From: Porphyromonas gingivicanis JCM 15907
GTDB taxonomy: Bacteria; Bacteroidota; Bacteroidia; Bacteroidales; Porphyromonadaceae
Length of the DNA stretch: 64,000 bases
Assembly (NCBI RefSeq): GCF_000614585.1
Contig: NZ_BAKX01000002.1
Location: 62,001 to 126,000, forward strand
Direction of reading: 5' to 3'
Within the stretch, counting starts at the first letter, position 1; every line of letters starts with the position of its first letter. This document shows, piece by piece, positions 18,494 through 26,590 of the stretch. Below the pieces are notes generated by a model. That model did no database searches. It was not told the origin of the DNA and worked only from the letters and a program-made list of their open reading frames with translations. A program made the position numbers and the translations under genes.

Positions 18494-18501
18494 TAACTTT
18501 G
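18494..18501 (+). promoter_or_regulatory. Candidate -7 box for the YitT-cyclophilin-rsmI-rsmF cluster
   Basis: TAACTTTG matches TAnnTTTG. No clear -33 TTTG is found at 19-21 bases upstream. It would give a leader of about 85 bases before the ATG at 18593. Confidence 0.4.
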
Positions 18502-18592
18502 CCTCCCAAAATAGGCACGTTTTAGGACTATGGTGGCGAGATGCTTCGGGCAGAGCTAAAATAGTTCCGCTGGGAAGCCTAAAAGAAACAGA

Positions 18593-19504
18593 ATGAAAAA
18601 GAGAAGAAACCCCTTCACCGAGCTACGACCTGCCTCTCGAAAGCAGTTGCTCAACGATATTTTTCTGCTCCTTCTGGGAGCCTTACTGCAAGCGGCTGCC
18701 TATGCTATCTTCATCGCACCAGCGGGGATTGTGCCCGGGGGTGTGTATGGTATAAGTATTGCTATCAATCATCTCTCCAAGGGGGTATGGGACATTTTCC
18801 CCAACGGATTGCCCATCGGGGTGGTGGCGTACTTCTTCAATATACCGCTCTTCCTATTGGCGGCACGTAGTTTGGGGCTCTCTTCGGGGGCAAAGACCAT
18901 TGCCACATTCCTTTCCATCGGTCTTTTTACTGACCTTATCACTACCTATATCACACATGGTAAGCCCATTATCGAAGATGACCCCTTCTTGGCATCGGTC
19001 TATGGTGGGGCTATCCTCGGGTTAGGGGTGTTCCTTACGTTCAAAGTGGGTAGTACGAGTGCTGGTACCGATGTGTTGGCGCGTGTGCTGAGTAAGGGGC
19101 GTAATATAAAAACGAGTAACCTGATTATCTTCGTTGATGCGATGGTTATCCTTTTTGGGTTGATTGTTTTTGGCGACTTGAAAGTGCCTCTCTATTCGTT
19201 GGTTACCATCGTCGTATATGGTAAGGTGCTTGACTTGATGTCGCCCGAAAACCCTAACAAGGCGGTTTTCATCGTAAGCGAAAATCCGCACCAACTGAGA
19301 GACATTATCGTAGAGCAGTTGGGCTTGCGGGCTACCTACCTACATGGTCAGGGAATGTATGCAGGCGTGGAGCGAGATACTATATTTATGATTGTCGAGC
19401 GTAAGCACTTGGCACCGCTCAAACGCTTGGTTTTGGAGCGTGATCCTAAGGCATTTATCGCCACGACCAATGCTACGAACGACACCTTACCCCCATTGAT
19501 TTAG
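18593..19504 (+). CDS. YitT family membrane protein (DUF161 + DUF2179)
   Basis: This 303-residue protein has the two-part layout of the YitT family: an N-terminal membrane domain (DUF161) with about five helices, including the signature IAPAGIVPGGVYGISIAINH near residue 42, and a C-terminal cytosolic DUF2179 domain (VFIVSENPHQLRDIIVEQLG, YLHGQGMYAG, ERKHLAPLKRLV). YitT-like proteins are common in Bacteroidota and Firmicutes, and their substrate is not established. It starts a tight same-strand cluster with the cyclophilin gene, which begins 2 bases after its stop. Confidence 0.9.
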   Translation: MKKRRNPFTELRPASRKQLLNDIFLLLLGALLQAAAYAIFIAPAGIVPGGVYGISIAINHLSKGVWDIFPNGLPIGVVAYFFNIPLFLLAARSLGLSSGAKTIATFLSIGLFTDLITTYITHGKPIIEDDPFLASVYGGAILGLGVFLTFKVGSTSAGTDVLARVLSKGRNIKTSNLIIFVDAMVILFGLIVFGDLKVPLYSLVTIVVYGKVLDLMSPENPNKAVFIVSENPHQLRDIIVEQLGLRATYLHGQGMYAGVERDTIFMIVERKHLAPLKRLVLERDPKAFIATTNATNDTLPPLI

Positions 19505-19506
19505 TT

Positions 19507-20211
19507 ATGAAAAGAGTAGCACTTTTAACCCTTTCGCTTGTGCTTATGATGAGTGCGGCATGGGCGCAACTCAAAGCCCCTTGTCAAGAAGAGGTGAAGA
19601 ACTTCGTGAAGATTGAAACCAACAAGGGCGATTTCGTGGTGGCACTCTATGAGGGTACGCCTGCGCATCGAGACAATTTCCTCCGTTTGGTGCAGGAGCG
19701 TGCCTATGAGCAAACCATCTTTCATCGAGTTATCAATCGCTTTATGATACAAGGAGGCAATCTGATGACCCGCAACGCAACGCCCGAGATGGATGTGAGC
19801 TTAGATACCATTAGCCGTCGTCTCCCTGCGGAGATTGATATGGTACGCTTCTTTCACAAGCGTGGTGCGCTGTGTGCCGCTCGTGAGGGCGATGAGGTCA
19901 ATCCTGAAAAAGCCTCCTCTTCCACACAATTCTATATCGTTACAGGAACTTATTTTACCGACATAGACCTCGATGAGATGGAGCGAAGCAAGGGGAAATC
20001 TTATACTCCCGAGCAACGAGAAGCCTACAAAATGTATGGCGGTACGCCCCATTTGGACGACCATTACACCGTCTTTGGCGAAGTGGTCAAGGGGATGGAC
20101 GTGGTAGAAAAGATACAGAGCGTGAAGACCAACGCCGAGAACCGCCCTACGAAAGACGTTGTTATCCGTCGTATGACACTCGTTTCAAACCCTAACGCTA
20201 CGAAGAAATAA
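19507..20211 (+). CDS. Periplasmic cyclophilin-type peptidyl-prolyl isomerase
   Basis: This 234-residue protein has a signal peptide (MKRVALLTLSLVLMMSAAWA) and a cyclophilin domain. Visible family features are KGDFVVALYEGTPAHRDNFLRL, the catalytic-arginine segment IFHRVINRFMIQGG, SSSTQFYIVTG, and HLDDHYTVFGEVVKGMDVVEKI. An insert between these blocks (FTDIDLDEMERSKGKSYTP) is common in Bacteroidota members. It would assist protein folding in the periplasm. It lies 2 bases after the YitT-type gene and 2 bases before the RsmI-like gene, so they are probably co-transcribed. Confidence 0.93.
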   Translation: MKRVALLTLSLVLMMSAAWAQLKAPCQEEVKNFVKIETNKGDFVVALYEGTPAHRDNFLRLVQERAYEQTIFHRVINRFMIQGGNLMTRNATPEMDVSLDTISRRLPAEIDMVRFFHKRGALCAAREGDEVNPEKASSSTQFYIVTGTYFTDIDLDEMERSKGKSYTPEQREAYKMYGGTPHLDDHYTVFGEVVKGMDVVEKIQSVKTNAENRPTKDVVIRRMTLVSNPNATKK

Positions 20212-20213
20212 AG

Positions 20214-20921
20214 ATGCAGACGGGTGTTTTGTACATGATTCCCGTGCCGATTGCCGAGGGCGAAAATAGTGCATTCTTCCCCGTGGTCAATGCTCCTATT
20301 GTGGAGGGTTTGGAGCTTTTTTTTGTAGAGAATATCCGTTCCGCGCGTAGAGCTATTCGTTCGCTTTGTCCCTCCAAACCGATAGATCCGATCACCTTTG
20401 TCGAAATAGGTAAGCACGCCGATGATACCGCCCTACACGAAGCCTTTAAGCGCATCCAAGCAGGCACTTCGGCAGGGGTGCTTTCAGAGGCTGGTTGTCC
20501 GGGCGTAGCCGATCCCGGGGCACAGGTGGCTCGCTTGGCACATCAAATGGGAGTGCGTGTAGTGCCTCTTATCGGACCCTCGTCGCTCCTTATGGGGCTT
20601 ATGGCATCGGGACTCAATGGGCAACGCTTTGCTTTCGTGGGCTACTTGCCACGAGAGTCGGCAGAGCTAAAGCAAGCTATCCGTCAGTTAGAGCAACGTA
20701 TCGCATCGCAGGGTGAGGCGCAACTCTTTATCGAAACGCCCTATCGCAATCAACGTATTGCTGAGACCCTATGGGCGCATTGCCAGCCCTCTACCCGTCT
20801 CTGTATAGCGCAAGATATAACGGGGGCGCACGAAAAGATTATCACCAAAACCATTGCTCAGTGGCGTAAGTCTCCTTTTGTTTTTGAGAAATTGCCCACG
20901 CTCTTTATCCTTGGCGCATGA
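20214..20921 (+). CDS. RsmI-like SAM-dependent methyltransferase (tetrapyrrole methylase fold)
   Basis: This 235-residue protein has the RsmI/YraL layout: an N-terminal segment (LYMIPVPIAEG, FFVENIRSARRAIRSL), the GVLSEAGCPGVADPGAQV motif near residue 87, the PLIGPSSLLMGLMASGLNG motif, FVGYLPRE, and FIETPYRNQRIAETL. RsmI methylates the ribose of C1402 in 16S rRNA. The N-terminus here diverges from classic RsmI (no GNLEDIT-type motif), so it may be the second RsmI-like paralogue found in many Bacteroidota, with a possibly different target. Its stop overlaps the start of the RsmF-like gene by ATGA, which implies translational coupling of two RNA methyltransferases. Confidence 0.88.
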   Translation: MQTGVLYMIPVPIAEGENSAFFPVVNAPIVEGLELFFVENIRSARRAIRSLCPSKPIDPITFVEIGKHADDTALHEAFKRIQAGTSAGVLSEAGCPGVADPGAQVARLAHQMGVRVVPLIGPSSLLMGLMASGLNGQRFAFVGYLPRESAELKQAIRQLEQRIASQGEAQLFIETPYRNQRIAETLWAHCQPSTRLCIAQDITGAHEKIITKTIAQWRKSPFVFEKLPTLFILGA

Positions 20922-22332
20922 GCGAATTAATTCCTACGCCCCCCCTCTCGGACGAGTTCCGCCACTCTATCGAAGCCTCTTATCCCGAAGAGGCGGAGCG
21001 TTTACTTTGGGCTTTGGAGCATAGTGAGCCTGCTCTCTCTATCCGTTGCAACCAAATCAAGCAAACTATTTACAACTTTTCACTCTCCCATCTGCCCATA
21101 GATCGGGCGGTGTGTTGGTGCGAGGGAGGGCATTATCTCTCAGAGCGACCTTTCTTTGCCCATGACCCGCTGTGGCATGCTGGGGCTTACTATGTGCAGG
21201 AGGCTGGCTCTATGGCACTCGCTCAACTCCAATCCCTGCTGGGCGAAAAGTCGATAGATGTCTTGGATCTCTCGGCAGCACCGGGGGGGAAGAGTACCTT
21301 GCTCACCCAGATTTTACCCAAAGGAAGTCTTCTTGTGGCGAATGAACCCATTCCCAAGCGAGCGCAGATACTGACTGAAAATCTCATTAAATGGGGTTAT
21401 CCTGATGTTGTCGTAACGCAATCCTACCCTGACCAACTGCGCCGTGCAGGGGTAACATTTGACCTAATTGTGGTAGATGCTCCTTGTTCGGGAGAGGGAC
21501 TCTTTCGCAAATCGCCCGAAGCACGCAACGAGTGGTCGTTAGGGGCGATGGAGGAGTGTGCTGTGCGACAGAGAGAGATACTCCAAGAGGCATGGCAGAT
21601 GCTCCGTCCCAACGGCTGGTTAGTCTATGCAACTTGTACGTTCAATCGGCTGGAAAACGAGGCTAATGTCCGTTTCTTGATAGAGCAATTCGGTGCTACT
21701 CCTATCCTGCTGGCAGATGTGCCTGATGAATGGCGTTGGGTGCAGGGGGCAGAAGGACTCGGCTACCACTTCCTGCCCGGGATAACCGATAGCGAGGGCT
21801 TTTATTGGGCACTGCTCCGCAAGGGCGATGGTGTGGACGAAAGTATTGCAACAAAAGCTCCAAACGCTCTAAGAAAGGCGAACGCAAAGAGATGAATTTC
21901 TCCCTCCCTACGTTTTGCTCCGAGTGGGTGCAAGAGTCTTACCGAGGCTATGCCTCTATGACTGTGGGGGAAGAAATTGCTCTGTTGTCGGAAAGGGCAA
22001 CCCTCTACTGCCGAATGCTCACGGAGGCACGTATTCCCATTCTTTCGGCAGGTATTCCTTGCGCTACCTTGAAGGGAGGGAAGCCTCGCCCCTCTGCGCT
22101 TTTGCCGTTTAGTCAGGCAATAAATACGGAGGCATTCTCGAAGGTCGAGCTTTCATTGGGTGAAGCCTTGCGCTACTTGGCAGGCGAAGCTATCCAGCTC
22201 CCCACTACTGCTCCGCAGGGCTACTGCCTACTCTTTTTCGAGGGAGTACCCATTGGATGGGCGCACAACGTGGGCAACCGAGCCAATAACCTCTATCCGA
22301 AGCCCTATCGCCTCAAATCTCTCCCGAAATAA
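20918..22332 (+). CDS. RsmF-like rRNA cytosine-C5 methyltransferase (NOL1/NOP2/Sun), with a frameshift
   Basis: The enzyme would methylate a cytosine in 16S rRNA using SAM. The N-terminal part includes YYVQEAGSMALAQL, the SAM-binding DLSAAPGGKST near residue 112, VDAPCSGEGLFRKSPEA with the PC cysteine, and the second catalytic cysteine in YATCTFNRLENEANV. The first frame stops at 21895. The other frame continues ERKEMNFSLPTF and ends in a PUA-like RNA-binding domain (LLFFEGVPIGWAHNVGNRANN), normal for this family. Adding one A to the AAAA run near 21857 joins them. The 1415-base span plus one is 472 codons, giving 471 residues, the usual length. A strong terminator follows at 22528-22568. Confidence 0.9.
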
Positions 22333-22527
22333 CCCTCCTTCCCCCGCTCCACGGGCAAACATCTTCATAAGAAAGAGCCTTGTAGATTCCCCCATAGAGA
22401 CCCTTCTGTGCTCCTCCCTCCTTGTCTTTTGCGATAAGAGGTGATAGCTCTTTACGGAAAGAAGTCCGAAATATTGAGAGTAAAAGAGAGAGCGGTTTTT
22501 CTGCAACGGACGAGCCTCTACAAAAGA

Positions 22528-22568
22528 CAACCCGAAAGCTACGCATTGAGCCTTCGGGTCTTTTTTTG
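22528..22568 (+). terminator. Rho-independent terminator after the rRNA methyltransferase cluster
   Basis: The stem AACCCGAA/TTCGGGT is followed by TTTTTTT. It lies between the convergent rsmF-like gene and the outer-membrane barrel gene and may serve both. Confidence 0.85.
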
Positions 22569-22617
22569 ATGGTTGATATTGTTTGCTCTTCGCTGAGAGC
22601 CTGCTCCTCACGTTGGA

Positions 22618-23355
22618 TTAAAACCAGTAAGAGACGCCCAGCTTAAAGGCTTGCGGTTTCACCGATGTGTGGATGTAGGAGTTGGAGTAGAGTATAGGCC
22701 AAGTAGGGGTCATATCTCCCATATAGTAGAGCGAAAGTTCTAAGTTGTCCCACACACGGTAATCTGCCGCAAAGAGCAGTCCAAATCCGCTTTCATTTTG
22801 AGCTATCGTGTTCAATCTCTTGACGGTATTGTCCGCTCTCTTGACATCGAAACTTTCGGTAGCGTAGGTATTGAACTCAAAAGGCGTTACAAGATTTTCA
22901 AAAGGGTAGAGGGTACAGCGAGCTTTGCCTCCGATACCTCTTTGATAGTAAGCTCCTGCACGTAGCGTTAGACTTCCGTTGAATACCTCGTTAAAGCGTA
23001 AGCCGAGCGAGAGGGGGAGACGAAGTTTGTGGTCTTGCCAGTCGAATACAAAGCCCAAATGACTCTTTAATTCGGGGTTTTGGAAGAGGTTTCTTGTGAG
23101 CTGCGTGTTCCGTTGATAGCTGTATAGTACATCAAGGCGAGCTTGAAAACTAACCACTCCGTGGGGGAAGAAAGTGTAGCGAGCCGAAACGCCCAAGTCC
23201 GTCGTAAAGCCGGGCTTTATGGTGCTTTTGGCTGAGAAAACGCCTGCACCCGCCACGGGGGCAAACTCAAACTGCGCAAAGGCAGAGGTAGAAGGGAGCA
23301 TGAAGGTCAAGATAGCCACCAATACTCCAAGAACTTTAGCTTTTGAACGATTCAT
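22618..23355 (-). CDS. Outer-membrane beta-barrel protein
   Basis: This 245-residue protein has a signal peptide ending STSAFAQ, then alternating amphipathic strands typical of a small outer-membrane barrel (FEFAPVAGAGVF, GLRFNEVFNGSLTLRAGAYY, FGLLFAADYRVW, LELSLYYMGD), and ends in an aromatic residue (KLGVSYWF), as outer-membrane barrels often do for Bam recognition. It belongs to the broad porin/PorT-like class, and I cannot assign a specific role. The leader carries a palindrome at 23428-23451 that overlaps a candidate -7 box. Confidence 0.8.
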   Translation of the reverse strand: MNRSKAKVLGVLVAILTFMLPSTSAFAQFEFAPVAGAGVFSAKSTIKPGFTTDLGVSARYTFFPHGVVSFQARLDVLYSYQRNTQLTRNLFQNPELKSHLGFVFDWQDHKLRLPLSLGLRFNEVFNGSLTLRAGAYYQRGIGGKARCTLYPFENLVTPFEFNTYATESFDVKRADNTVKRLNTIAQNESGFGLLFAADYRVWDNLELSLYYMGDMTPTWPILYSNSYIHTSVKPQAFKLGVSYWF

Positions 23356-23427
23356 AGTTCTCTCGATTTTGTTGTGTGTTATACTGTTTTTCGTTGGGTG
23401 TGTAGCAATTCTTCCTGAAGAGATACT

Positions 23428-23455
23428 AAACAGCTACAAATGTAGCTGTTTTTTT
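23428..23455. promoter_or_regulatory. Palindrome overlapping a candidate -7 box, or a plus-strand terminator
   Basis: The arms AAACAGCTAC and GTAGCTGTTT enclose AAAT, a perfect 10-base inverted repeat. On the plus strand it runs into TTTTTTT, the form of an intrinsic terminator, although no plus-strand gene lies just upstream. On the minus strand the centre reads TACATTTG (23444-23437), a -7 box 82 bases before the barrel gene start. It may be an operator, or the terminator of an antisense RNA. Confidence 0.55.
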
Positions 23456-23653
23456 GTTTTGACGATGCTTTTTAACTAAATCTTAAGGGAAAAGTGCTTG
23501 TGTGAAGGCTCTAATGAAGTATGTAGAGAGAGGGTGTAGACTTTTGAGTACTTGGAATACTCAAAGAGTTTTGAGTGTTTGAAGCTGGTAATGAGTTTGT
23601 AAAATGTAGGAGATTACTTAGCACTCCTACTTCTCCTTTGTTCCCTGTTGCAC

Positions 23654-23691
23654 AAAAAAAGAGTGTAGCGCCTTGAAAGGGAACTACACTC
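23654..23691 (-). terminator. Terminator of rpmH
   Basis: On the minus strand GAGTGTAG pairs with CTACACTC and is followed by TTTTTTT. It lies about 100 bases downstream of rpmH. Confidence 0.85.
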
Positions 23692-23788
23692 ATTGATTTT
23701 GTAAGAGAATTATTTTGCTACCCTATGCAAAGGAACAAATCGCTTGCAGGGTTCTTTTTAGGGAAGATGAAAGAAGCTAAGCCTCTTT

Positions 23789-23935
23789 TTAATATTCGTC
23801 CGAAACAGTTAGTTTGGCACGTCCCTTAGCACGGCGAGCTGCCAATACGCGACGACCATTAGCCGTAGCCATACGAGAGCGGAAGCCATGTTTGTTCTTT
23901 CTCTTTCTGTTGGAGGGTTGAAACGTTCTTTTCAT
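23789..23935 (-). CDS. rpmH: 50S ribosomal protein L34
   Basis: The 48-residue frame begins [20 protein letters not shown] and continues [19 protein letters not shown], the standard L34 sequence, with a short acidic Bacteroidota tail (VSDEY). L34 is a small basic protein of the large ribosomal subunit. The gene has its own promoter (23984-24014) inside the end of maf and its own terminator, so it is probably transcribed separately. Confidence 0.98.
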   Translation of the reverse strand: MKRTFQPSNRKRKNKHGFRSRMATANGRRVLAARRAKGRAKLTVSDEY

Positions 23936-23962
23936 CGTTGTATGTAACTTATGTAATTTCTA

Positions 23963-24592
23963 TTATACAATGCAATCAGGGTGCAAAGGTACTAATTCTT
24001 TTTCTTTTTGCAACCAATTACTCAACTCTTTGTACACAAGATGCACCGGGAGTCCCATTACGTTGTAGAAAGACCCCTCTATCCGAGCGATGCCGATGTA
24101 GCCAATCCACTCCTGTATGCCATACGAACCAGCTTTGTCGTAAGGTTTGTAGTGCGAGAGGTAGTACTCGATTTCCTCATCGCTTAGCGAAGCAAACCAA
24201 ACCTTACTCTCTGCCGAGAAGGAGTATCCTTTACCCGATGGATGCAGTAATGCTACCCCCGTAATTACTCTGTGCATTGTGCCACTGAGGGAGCGGAGCA
24301 TATCCCGAGCCTCTTCGGGCGAGTGTGGTTTGCCCAAGATGCGTTGCTCTGCGGTGAGTACGATGGTGTCTGCCGTGATGAGGAGTTCATCGGGAGCGAG
24401 TTGCTCTCTATACACTTGAGCCTTGCGACAGGCTAAGTGGCGAGGAACTTCGTGCGGGTCGATTTGCTCGGGAGGTGTTTCATCAATGTCGGGCATGGTG
24501 CGTACCTCGAAAGGAATGTCCAATCCTGCCAGCAACTCTCTACGACGAGGAGACTGCGAGCCTAAGACGATTTTGTAGGGTAAGTCAATCAT
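23963..24592 (-). CDS. maf: Maf-like nucleoside triphosphate pyrophosphatase
   Basis: Maf proteins hydrolyse non-canonical or methylated NTPs (dTTP/UTP pyrophosphatase class). The start at 24592 gives MIDLPYKIVLGSQSPRRRELL, the normal Maf N-terminus with the SxSPRR motif; upstream Met codons would add an unrelated extension. Other features are LITADTIV with the catalytic acid, the LGKPHSPEEARDML segment, and DKAGSYGIQEW near residue 155. The gene follows kdsC by 73 bases on the same strand, an arrangement seen in other Bacteroidota. Its C-terminal codons overlap the likely rpmH promoter. Confidence 0.95.
   Translation of the reverse strand: MIDLPYKIVLGSQSPRRRELLAGLDIPFEVRTMPDIDETPPEQIDPHEVPRHLACRKAQVYREQLAPDELLITADTIVLTAEQRILGKPHSPEEARDMLRSLSGTMHRVITGVALLHPSGKGYSFSAESKVWFASLSDEEIEYYLSHYKPYDKAGSYGIQEWIGYIGIARIEGSFYNVMGLPVHLVYKELSNWLQKEKELVPLHPDCIV
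23984..24014 (-). promoter_or_regulatory. Promoter of rpmH, inside the end of maf
   Basis: On the minus strand this reads GTTG, a 19-base spacer and TACCTTTG (23991-23984), matching the Bacteroidota consensus well. It gives a leader of about 40 bases before the rpmH start. Confidence 0.65.
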
Positions 24593-24665
24593 TGGTTTAT
24601 TCGTTGTGGGTCTATTAGCCTTTTTGGAAGCGATTTTTGGAGGAGTGCGGAGTGAACCAGAGAGG

Positions 24666-25190
24666 CTACCAATTAAGTCCCTCGCCTTGCGTTGCCCATG
24701 CACCTTGCGCTCTAAGGGTTTGCTCGATCACTTCACGAGCTATCCCCTCACCACTCTTTACGGGAGAAATGTAGCCCGCCACTTCAAGGGCTTCGACCGA
24801 AGCATCGGCAGGGGCAACCGCCAATCCTACGTAGCGCATCACCTCAATGTCGGGGATGTCATCACCCACATAGAGTACTTGGTGGGGGGCTAAGCGATAT
24901 TTTTCCATAATTTTTAGGAGGTCTCGCATCTTATTGCGTGACTGCTGATAGTATTCCGTTACGCCTAAATGCGCCATACGAGCCTCCATAGGGGGCATAT
25001 ATCCGCCTGTAATGATGCCCACTATGTACCCTCTCTTTACGGCATATTGAAGAGCATAACCATCTCGCACGTTCACGGTACGTAGGGGGTTGCCATCTTC
25101 GCCTAATAGGGTGGTGGTACGACTAAGTACGCCGTCAATGTCGAAAAGGAAGGCTTTTATTTGGGTTAGGTCGTAGGCTATACTGCTCAT
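24666..25190 (-). CDS. kdsC: KdsC-type HAD phosphatase (Kdo-8-phosphate phosphatase)
   Basis: This 174-residue HAD-family enzyme would remove phosphate from Kdo-8-phosphate in lipopolysaccharide core synthesis. The nucleophile motif is FLFDIDGVLSRTTTLLGEDG, with aspartates at residues 17 and 19. The motif II region is GIITGGY, and the metal-binding motif is YVGDDIPDIEVM near residue 113. It lacks a large cap domain, as KdsC tetramers do. The following VGLAVAPADAS segment is typical. It is the first gene of a kdsC-maf pair. Confidence 0.92.
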   Translation of the reverse strand: MSSIAYDLTQIKAFLFDIDGVLSRTTTLLGEDGNPLRTVNVRDGYALQYAVKRGYIVGIITGGYMPPMEARMAHLGVTEYYQQSRNKMRDLLKIMEKYRLAPHQVLYVGDDIPDIEVMRYVGLAVAPADASVEALEVAGYISPVKSGEGIAREVIEQTLRAQGAWATQGEGLNW

Positions 25191-25254
25191 TGCGATGCTT
25201 ATAATGGTGCGAAAATGGGGTATTATAGGTACACTCGGTAACCTATAACTCTAA

Positions 25255-25320
25255 CGGCAAAAAGGGTCTGTGCAAACTCTCGAAACCATCCGTGCAAATG
25301 ATGGTTAGGAGTAATGGTTT
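25255..25320 (-). repeat. Dispersed intergenic repeat, copy D
   Basis: On the minus strand it reads GATGGTTTCGAGAGTTTGCA followed by CAGACCCTTTTT, which aligns with the GGTT-N4-GAGTT-N3-AC(A/G)GA core of the other copies. Confidence 0.6.
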
Positions 25321-25466
25321 TTTGGAGGATTGTCCTATGCCCCTGCGAAGATAGAAAAATTGGACGAATAGACCTCGCTATACTCTCTTCAAAAATAGAC
25401 CCGACTAACGAAAAAAGTCCATGTGTCGGACTCGTAACGACTACATCTATTCCCTATAAAAAGGTA

Positions 25467-25497
25467 TTGCCCCTCTTGTCGCCTTGTTGTACCTTTA
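25467..25497 (+). promoter_or_regulatory. Near-consensus promoter of the cupin gene
   Basis: TTG (25467-25469), a 20-base spacer and TACCTTTA (25490-25497), one mismatch from TAnnTTTG. It predicts a leader of about 50 bases. Confidence 0.4.
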
Positions 25498-25554
25498 GCC
25501 CGTAAGGGGAGACCCTCACAAGTAGAATGTGTAAACAGTAAAATAGATACGGAT

Positions 25555-25839
25555 ATGTTAGGAACGATTTATTTCAAGACGGGCATGATGCTCGACAATG
25601 AGCTTTTGCAATTGGTTCACTTACGGTTGGCGATGGGCGAAAAGGTCCCAGCGCACGACCATAAGGGGCAGGAGGTCTTTTTTACCTTGATTCGAGGCGA
25701 GGTAGCGGTAACACTGAACGAGAGTGAGACACATCATTTGAGTGTTGGGCAAGTACTCCACTTTGCAGGCGAGGCAAAGGTTGCCGTAGAAGCTCTTGCA
25801 GATAGCGAATGCTTTGTCTATCTCATTCATCGGAGATAG
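25555..25839 (+). CDS. Small cupin-fold protein
   Basis: This 94-residue single-domain cupin carries the first cupin motif in modified form (MGEKVPAHDHKGQEVFFTLIRGEVAV), with two histidines (HDH) and a glutamate that could bind a metal. The second motif (GQVLHFAGEAKVAVEA) keeps the fold but has fewer metal ligands. Similar stand-alone cupins in anaerobes are mostly uncharacterised. No neighbouring enzyme suggests a substrate. Confidence 0.8.
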   Translation: MLGTIYFKTGMMLDNELLQLVHLRLAMGEKVPAHDHKGQEVFFTLIRGEVAVTLNESETHHLSVGQVLHFAGEAKVAVEALADSECFVYLIHRR

Positions 25840-25981
25840 CTGTATGGCTGGAGTCTTCTATTAAAAAGAAATCTTCCTTAAAGAGGCTCTCATTGTGTCG
25901 AATAAAGAGGGAAGCAATGGCTGTTGCGCATAGTCCATTGAGTTGGGCTATCGCTTCTTGTTTGACTTTGTTGAGAAATGT

Positions 25982-25989
25982 TATCTTTG
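25982..25989 (+). promoter_or_regulatory. Candidate -7 box of a small membrane protein gene
   Basis: TATCTTTG matches TAnnTTTG, with a TTG 21 bases upstream at 25958-25960. It places transcription start just before the ATG at 26022, which supports that start over longer upstream frames. Confidence 0.5.
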
Positions 25990-26021
25990 CTATTGTAAAC
26001 ATCAGATATAATTGGAATGCT

Positions 26022-26225
26022 ATGAAGGGGATGTCTCGAATTATCACATTGCTGGCTATCTTGCTGATTATCGTTGTTGCCATAGGAGCTACCATCGCCT
26101 TTTTCTATCTGCCCGAGAATATGCAAGGGGTGGTTTTGGGGATAACAGCCTTGGCGTTGCTCAACTTGCTATTGGTGCTTGGCTTTACACGCTACAATGA
26201 TAAGAGAGGCAGGCGTCGTAAGTAA
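26022..26225 (+). CDS. Small two-helix membrane protein
   Basis: This 67-residue protein has two hydrophobic helices (IITLLAILLIIVVAIGATIA and VVLGITALALLNLLLVLGF) and a basic C-terminal tail (RYNDKRGRRRK) likely to face the cytoplasm. A longer in-frame opening from 25809 exists, but its extra 71 residues look non-coding, and the -7 box at 25982-25989 supports the short form. A terminator follows at once. Function is unknown. Confidence 0.65.
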   Translation: MKGMSRIITLLAILLIIVVAIGATIAFFYLPENMQGVVLGITALALLNLLLVLGFTRYNDKRGRRRK

Positions 26226-26266
26226 GATGAGGAGGCTTGTAGTAAGCTGGTGTAGAGAGCTTGATA

Positions 26267-26300
26267 GAGAGGTCGTGTGTGCGATCTCTCTTTTCTTTTG
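26267..26300 (+). terminator. Terminator after the small membrane protein gene
   Basis: GAGAGGTCG pairs with CGATCTCTC and is followed by TTTTCTTTTG. Confidence 0.75.
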
Positions 26301-26348
26301 ATACATTGGAAGTGGGAGCAACGCTCTCTCTCTTGGAATGATTGCATA

Positions 26349-26380
26349 TTTGTTTCTTTTAATAAAAATGTGTATGTTTG
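26349..26380 (+). promoter_or_regulatory. Promoter of the T9SS-type protein at 26591
   Basis: TTTG (26349-26352), a 20-base spacer and TATGTTTG (26373-26380) fit the consensus fully. The predicted leader to the ATG at 26591 is about 200 bases, long enough for RNA-level control. Confidence 0.7.
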
Positions 26381-26590
26381 CATTGAAGGATAGAGATGTT
26401 GGTTGCTCAGTGCTGTTAGGTTTATAGCTCTTCCCTTTCGATTGTCTTAAAAAACGCAATAGAACTCCTATCCTTAGAAGAGCTTGCAGTACTCTTTCCC
26501 TCTGATATTACGATGGCTTATCGAGCTTTTTCTGTAGTATCATTTCAATGTGAGAAAAACAAGTTTTACAGTGTTAAACAGATTTCGATT

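Larger units (their letters stand above)
23356..23788. other. Intergenic stretch between the barrel gene and rpmH
   Basis: No gene is seen. It holds the palindrome/terminator-like element at 23428-23455 and the rpmH terminator at 23654-23691. A short run with ACTCAAAG words lies at about 23560-23580. Confidence 0.7.
25191..25554. other. Intergenic stretch with dispersed repeat copy
   Basis: No gene is seen. It contains dispersed repeat copy D (25255-25320) and a near-consensus promoter for the cupin gene (25467-25497). Confidence 0.6.
26226..26590. other. Intergenic stretch: terminator, promoter and long leader
   Basis: It contains the terminator at 26267-26300 and the promoter at 26349-26380. 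The rest is the roughly 200-base leader of the next gene. No separate gene is seen. Confidence 0.65.
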
